Assembly: GCA_021782815.1 (NCBI GenBank)
Contig: JAJXUO010000033.1
Location: 1-33,603 of the forward strand
Reading direction: 5' to 3'
Source of the DNA: Pseudomonadota bacterium
GTDB lineage: Bacteria > Pseudomonadota > Alphaproteobacteria > Rhodospirillales > Magnetospirillaceae
Length of the DNA stretch: 33,603 nucleotides
A program made the position numbers and the translations under genes. This document shows positions 30,583 through 33,603 of this stretch, piece by piece. The notes under the pieces were generated by a model. It worked only from the letters and a program-made list of their open reading frames with translations. It did no database searches and was not told the DNA's origin. Numbering within the stretch: the first letter of the stretch is position 1; every line of letters starts with the position of its first letter.

Positions 30583-32166
30583 TCAGGGCTGCTCGCGGGT
30601 GGCCGAAAAGCGCAGCTTGGGATAATCCTGCTGGGCGCGGTTCAGGGTCCAGCCGTTGCGGGCCAGGAACACCGGGGCGCCGTCGCGGTCCTCGGCCATG
30701 GCCGACAGGTTGGCCTCGGTGAAGGCCTTGATGTCGGCGGGGTCGTCGGCATGGATCCAGCGGGCGGTATCGTAGGGGGCGTCCTCGAAACCGGCTTTGA
30801 GGTTGTATTCGCTTTCGATGCGGTTGGCGATGACGTCGAACTGCAGCATGCCCACCACGCCCACGATCCAGGTGGCGCCGTTCAGCGGCTTGAACAGCTG
30901 GCTCACCCCTTCCTCGGCCAGATCCTCCAGCGCCTTCCTGAGCTGCTTGGCCTTCATGGGATCGTCCAGGCGCACGCGGCGCAGCACTTCCGGGGCGAAA
31001 CTCGGAATGCCGGTGAACCGCAGATCCTCGCCCTCGGTCAGGGCGTCGCCGATGCGTAAGGCCCCGTGGTTGGGAATGCCCATGATATCGCCGGGATAGG
31101 CCTCTTCCGCCAGTTCGCGGTCGCGGGCCAGGAAAAAGACCGGGTTGCCCAGGGCGATCTGCTTGCCCGAACGCACATGCTTCAGCTTCATGCCGCGCCG
31201 GAAGCGGCCCGAGCAGACGCGGAAAAAGGCGATGCGGTCGCGGTGGTTGGGATCCATGTTGGCCTGAACCTTGAAAACGAAGCCGCTCACCTTGTCTTCC
31301 GCCGGATCGACGGCGCGCGGGCTGGCCGGCTGCGGCCGGGGCGGCGGCGCCAGGCGGCCGATACCGTTCAGAAGTTCACGCACGCCGAAATTGCGCAGCG
31401 CCGAGCCGAAAAACACCGGGGTCAGATGCCCGGCGCGGTAGGAGTCCAGGTCGAAGGCCGGGCAGGCGCCGCGCACCAGCTCGATTTCCTCGCGCAGGCG
31501 GGCGGCAGCCTCGGCGCCCACCAGGCCGTCGAGGCGCGGATCCTCCAGCGGCATGTCGATGCCGTCGGGAATGTGATCGCCGCGGGTCTGATCGAACAGC
31601 AGCACCTGATCGGCGGAAAGATCGTAGACGCCCTTGAGGTCGCGGCCCATGCCGATGGGCCAGGTGACGGGGCAGACATCGAGGGCCAGGGTTTTTTCGA
31701 TCTCGTCCAGAATGTCGAAGGTGTCGCGGGCCTCGCGGTCCACCTTGTTGACGAAGGTGATGATGGGCACGTCGCGCAGGCGGCACACCTCGAACAGTTT
31801 GCGGGTCTGGGTTTCAATGCCCTTGGCGGCGTCGAGCACCATCACCGCCGAATCGACGGCGGTCAGGGTGCGGTAGGTGTCCTCGCTGAAATCCTCGTGG
31901 CCGGGGGTGTCCAGCAGATTGAACGACAGCCCGCCATGCTCGAACGACATCACCGAGGCGGTTACCGAAATGCCGCGCTCCTTTTCGATGCTCATCCAGT
32001 CCGAGCGGGCGCGGCGTTGCTCGCCCCTGGCGCGCACGGCCCCCGCCATCTGGATGGCGCCGCCGAACAGCAGCAGCTTTTCCGTCAGGGTGGTCTTGCC
32101 GGCGTCGGGGTGGGAGATGATGGCGAAGGTGCGCCTTTGCGCGATGGCGGACAGCAGTGAAGTCAT
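30583..32166 (-). CDS. prfC: Peptide chain release factor 3
   Basis: RF3 is a translational GTPase that recycles RF1/RF2 from the ribosome after termination. The 527-residue protein has the P-loop ISHPDAGKTTLTEKLLLFGG (Lys24), switch I DWMSIEKERGISVTASVMSF, the DTPGHEDFSEDTYRTLTAVD box and NKVDREARD. It continues through domain II (SGFVFKVQANMDPNHRDRIAFFRVCSG) and an RF3-specific C-terminal domain (VGMLQFDVIANRIESEYNL). The start ATG at 32166 matches the family opening and lacks a strong Shine-Dalgarno box. A possible -10 box (TATACT on the minus strand, 32264-32259) lies about 95 bases upstream, but its -35 is poor. Confidence 0.96.
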   Translation of the reverse strand: MTSLLSAIAQRRTFAIISHPDAGKTTLTEKLLLFGGAIQMAGAVRARGEQRRARSDWMSIEKERGISVTASVMSFEHGGLSFNLLDTPGHEDFSEDTYRTLTAVDSAVMVLDAAKGIETQTRKLFEVCRLRDVPIITFVNKVDREARDTFDILDEIEKTLALDVCPVTWPIGMGRDLKGVYDLSADQVLLFDQTRGDHIPDGIDMPLEDPRLDGLVGAEAAARLREEIELVRGACPAFDLDSYRAGHLTPVFFGSALRNFGVRELLNGIGRLAPPPRPQPASPRAVDPAEDKVSGFVFKVQANMDPNHRDRIAFFRVCSGRFRRGMKLKHVRSGKQIALGNPVFFLARDRELAEEAYPGDIMGIPNHGALRIGDALTEGEDLRFTGIPSFAPEVLRRVRLDDPMKAKQLRKALEDLAEEGVSQLFKPLNGATWIVGVVGMLQFDVIANRIESEYNLKAGFEDAPYDTARWIHADDPADIKAFTEANLSAMAEDRDGAPVFLARNGWTLNRAQQDYPKLRFSATREQP

Positions 32167-32296
32167 GATGACGGTTTTCCGGCTTCGGAGCAAAAAAAGC
32201 AAGGGGCGATTTGGCAGAAGAAAACATGGTCTTTTGCCATAAGTGAAGGCGTGGCGGGAGTATAAATTTCGGCCTGTTGCGCCACTTTTGGGAAAT

Positions 32297-32419
32297 ATGT
32301 GGCTTATTATTTTAGATGTTCAAGCTTTAAATGATGTAATTGAAGGTAACACGACCTGTTACGGTGAAATAAATATTTTTTACGACGGTGTGGTTGTGGG
32401 GTCCGCCGCGAAGTCTTGA
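32297..32419 (+). CDS. Possible 40-residue small protein in an A+T-rich spacer
   Basis: An ATG at 32297 opens a 40-codon frame ending in TGA at 32417-32419, encoding a product that starts MWLIILDVQALNDV and ends FYDGVVVGSAAKS. It is A+T-biased in codon use, quite unlike every other gene in the window, and has a single Cys. A weak GGGA lies 3 bases upstream of the ATG. A chance ORF, or a remnant of a transferred gene, is as likely as a real small protein. No family is recognised. It lies between divergent prfC and the NarL-type regulator. Confidence 0.25.
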   Translation: MWLIILDVQALNDVIEGNTTCYGEINIFYDGVVVGSAAKS

Positions 32420-32440
32420 AATATTTTAAAAATCTTTATT

Positions 32441-32454
32441 AGCATTATAATGCT
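32441..32454. promoter_or_regulatory. AGCATTATAATGCT perfect palindrome before the response regulator
   Basis: A 14-base perfect palindrome with a TATAAT core (32446-32451) lies about 93 bases before the regulator start, inside a spacer (32167-32546) that is visibly far richer in A+T than the rest of the window. It could be a -10 box with an overlapping operator for autoregulation. A GTAAC-7-GTTAC inverted repeat (32346-32362) lies further upstream. No good -35 is placed at the normal distance. Confidence 0.35.
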
Positions 32455-32546
32455 ATAAGTTGGGTGTGGTGTCCAATTATAGTTATCTTTAGCGTCAAGG
32501 TTGTGCTAAGTTGCCTGCGGCGGATGGGGTTGGTGTGGAGAACACA

Positions 32547-33218
32547 ATGAAGATCATGATTGCGGATGACCACGAGCTGTTGCGTGATGGTCTGCGCCAT
32601 GTTCTGGAGTTGTCGGAGGATGGGATCGCCATCGTCGAGGCCTGCGATTATCCCGAGGCCCTGGCCATGGCGGAGAGCGAACGCAATCTGGATGCGGTTC
32701 TGCTGGATCTCTCGATGCCGGGCATGGTGTGGAGCGAAGGGTTGACAGCCTTGCGGGGGCTGCTGCCGAGGGATGTGCCGATCATTGTTTTTTCCGCCCT
32801 GAACGACCGGCGCACCATCATGCAGGCGGTCAATCTGGGGGCGGCGGGCTACATCCCCAAATCCTCGCCGCGCCGGGTGATGCTGGGGGCGCTGCGGCTG
32901 GTGCTGTCGGGCGGGGTGTATCTGCCGCCGTCGCTGCTGGATCAGCAGCTGGAGGTTGGCGGCAGCGATCAGGCCAGCCTGCATATCTCCTTCCAGGGCG
33001 TGGCCTCGGGGCTGACCCCGCGCCAGCGCGAGGTGCTGCTGCTGCTGGGGCAGGGGAAATCCAACAAGGAAATCGCCCGCACCCTGGAACTGGCGGAAGG
33101 CACGGTGAAACTGCATGTCACGGCCATTTTGAAGGCCTTGAAGATCAGCAACCGCACCAGCGCGGTGGTGGCGGCCTCGCAAATGGGCGCGGAAAACAAA
33201 TACCGCCTGCCCAGTTAG
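32547..33218 (+). CDS. NarL/FixJ-type response regulator (LuxR-type DNA-binding domain)
   Basis: This 223-residue transcription regulator has two domains. The receiver domain (about 1-120) has the acidic pair Asp7-Asp8 (IADDHELLRDG), the phospho-acceptor Asp54 (DAVLLDLSMPGM) and Lys105 (YIPKSSP), all intact. A linker leads to the LuxR helix-turn-helix (about 155-215): LTPRQREVLLLLGQGKSNKEIARTLELAEGTVKLHVTAILKALKISNRTSAV, in blocks. It should dimerise and bind DNA when phosphorylated. No sensor kinase is adjacent, so it is an orphan. The ATG at 32547 has GGAG 6 bases upstream; a start at 32511 would only add unneeded residues. The gene itself has normal G+C, in contrast to its A+T-rich upstream spacer. 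Confidence 0.92.
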   Translation: MKIMIADDHELLRDGLRHVLELSEDGIAIVEACDYPEALAMAESERNLDAVLLDLSMPGMVWSEGLTALRGLLPRDVPIIVFSALNDRRTIMQAVNLGAAGYIPKSSPRRVMLGALRLVLSGGVYLPPSLLDQQLEVGGSDQASLHISFQGVASGLTPRQREVLLLLGQGKSNKEIARTLELAEGTVKLHVTAILKALKISNRTSAVVAASQMGAENKYRLPS

Positions 33219-33254
33219 AGCCTGTTCAGATCCGCCGGACAGGCTTTGGGGACG

Positions 33255-33295
33255 TTAAAAACAAAAAGGCCGCCTGCGGGGGAGATCAGGCGGCC
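33255..33295 (-). terminator. Intrinsic terminator for a minus-strand transcript
   Basis: GGCCGCCTG (33268-33276) and CAGGCGGCC (33287-33295) form a perfect 9-bp stem around a 10-base loop. On the minus strand the stem is followed by TTTTTGTTTTT (33267-33257), a textbook U-tract. On the plus strand no U-tract follows, so it serves transcripts arriving from the right; no gene on that strand is visible in the last 300 bases. Confidence 0.7.
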
Positions 33296-33343
33296 GGTTG
33301 CGCGGCGGGATGATCCACATCCTGCCGAATGTTTTTTGCCCTC

Positions 33344-33376
33344 ATACCAACCGGCCAATGCATTGCCCGGTTGTAT
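33344..33376. repeat. Imperfect palindrome with ATACCAACCGG / CCGGTTGTAT arms
   Basis: ATACCAACCGG(cc)AATG is followed by CATTG(cc)CGGTTGTAT, a near-perfect inverted repeat differing by one inserted base. A 7-bp GGCGGCG-5-CGCCGCC hairpin (33389-33407) follows. No gene is seen in 33296-33603. Confidence 0.55.
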
Positions 33377-33436
33377 CGTCCCTCGCCGGGCGGCGGCATC
33401 CGCCGCCTTGGCCGCTCGCTCAATGCTCGCTGGAGA

Positions 33437-33468
33437 CCGGCCAACCCGTCACGTCAATGGTTGGCCGG
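33437..33468. repeat. Palindromic repeat, copy 2 (matches 26.66 kb)
   Basis: CCGGCCAAC (33437-33445) and GTTGGCCGG (33460-33468) enclose the 14-base loop CCGTCACGTCAATG, closely matching the copy at 26665-26696 (arms identical, loop 11 of 14). The flanking GGTATCA recalls the GATACCAA edge of other repeats in the window. Confidence 0.7.
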
Positions 33469-33566
33469 TATCAGTTGCCACCGACGGAGCGGACCCACCG
33501 GGTATGAAACTGCTGGTAAGCCGTCTGACCTGGTTTCTTTCTAGACGGCGTCGCCCCCACAGGGAT

Positions 33567-33585
33567 GGCCGGGTCAAGCCCGGCC
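33567..33585. repeat. GGCCGGG-TCAAG-CCCGGCC palindrome
   Basis: A perfect 7-bp stem with a 5-base loop, preceded by GGAT. From memory this unit (ATGGCCGGGTCAAGCCCGGCC) is a very common intergenic repeat in alphaproteobacteria, often mistranslated in ORF calls as SWPGLTRPS. It supports the taxonomic inference and argues that this end of the window is intergenic. Confidence 0.6.
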
Positions 33586-33603
33586 AAGACGGCTTAAGGG
33601 AGG

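Noticed and set aside
33298-33544. Short plus-strand frames at the right end
   Set aside because: They run through palindromic repeats, have no ribosome site and translate to Arg/Pro-rich low-complexity sequence.

Overview
The window is high-G+C bacterial chromosome. Its gene content points to an alphaproteobacterium, most likely a Rhodospirillales member close to Magnetospirillum. The signs are CckA encoded at the end of a flagellar operon, a DUF2336 protein, class II DAHP synthase, a short nicotinate phosphoribosyltransferase beside nadE, a bacteriohemerythrin, and a non-coding palindrome of a type common in alphaproteobacteria near the right end. The taxon is inferred from gene families, not from any marker RNA; I saw no rRNA, tRNA, CRISPR array, insertion sequence or prophage.

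Layout. 1-3.7 kb: a partial glycine-zipper lipoprotein and an aromatic-rich exported protein (minus strand), a beta-hydroxyacid dehydrogenase, a BenE-type transporter and a glutathione S-transferase. 3.9-11.25 kb: a tightly packed plus-strand housekeeping run, aroG(class II)-pncB-nadE-gltX-cysS-ribH. Several stops and starts overlap by 4 bases, so aromatic, NAD, aminoacyl-tRNA and flavin functions are co-transcribed. A perfect 17-bp inverted repeat fills the gap to the next, convergent genes. 11.3-13.7 kb: a minus-strand operon DUF2336 -> CDKN3-like tyrosine/dual-specificity phosphatase -> small atypical-kinase-like protein. This is the least ordinary gene set here.

13.85-26.7 kb: flagellar region. 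A minus-strand operon flgB-flgC-fliE-fliQ-fliR-flhB-cckA builds the rod/basal body and export gate and ends in the cell-cycle/motility kinase CckA, whose start overlaps flhB. Divergently, flgD-flgE-orf-orf(FlgN-like)-flgK-flgL builds the hook and hook-filament junction, followed by a bacteriohemerythrin. The divergent spacer carries two tandem, 21-bp-spaced sigma-54-type promoter cores reading toward flgD.

26.7-33.6 kb: a TrmA-family RNA methyltransferase, an orphan Hpt-like protein, a TPR-methyltransferase, a catalytically degenerate ArsC/low-molecular-weight-phosphatase-like protein, prfC, a markedly A+T-rich 380-bp spacer with a possible 40-residue ORF, and a NarL/LuxR-type response regulator. 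The last ~300 bases hold no gene but contain a minus-strand terminator and several palindromic repeats. One of these repeats also occurs, loop included, after the hemerythrin gene.
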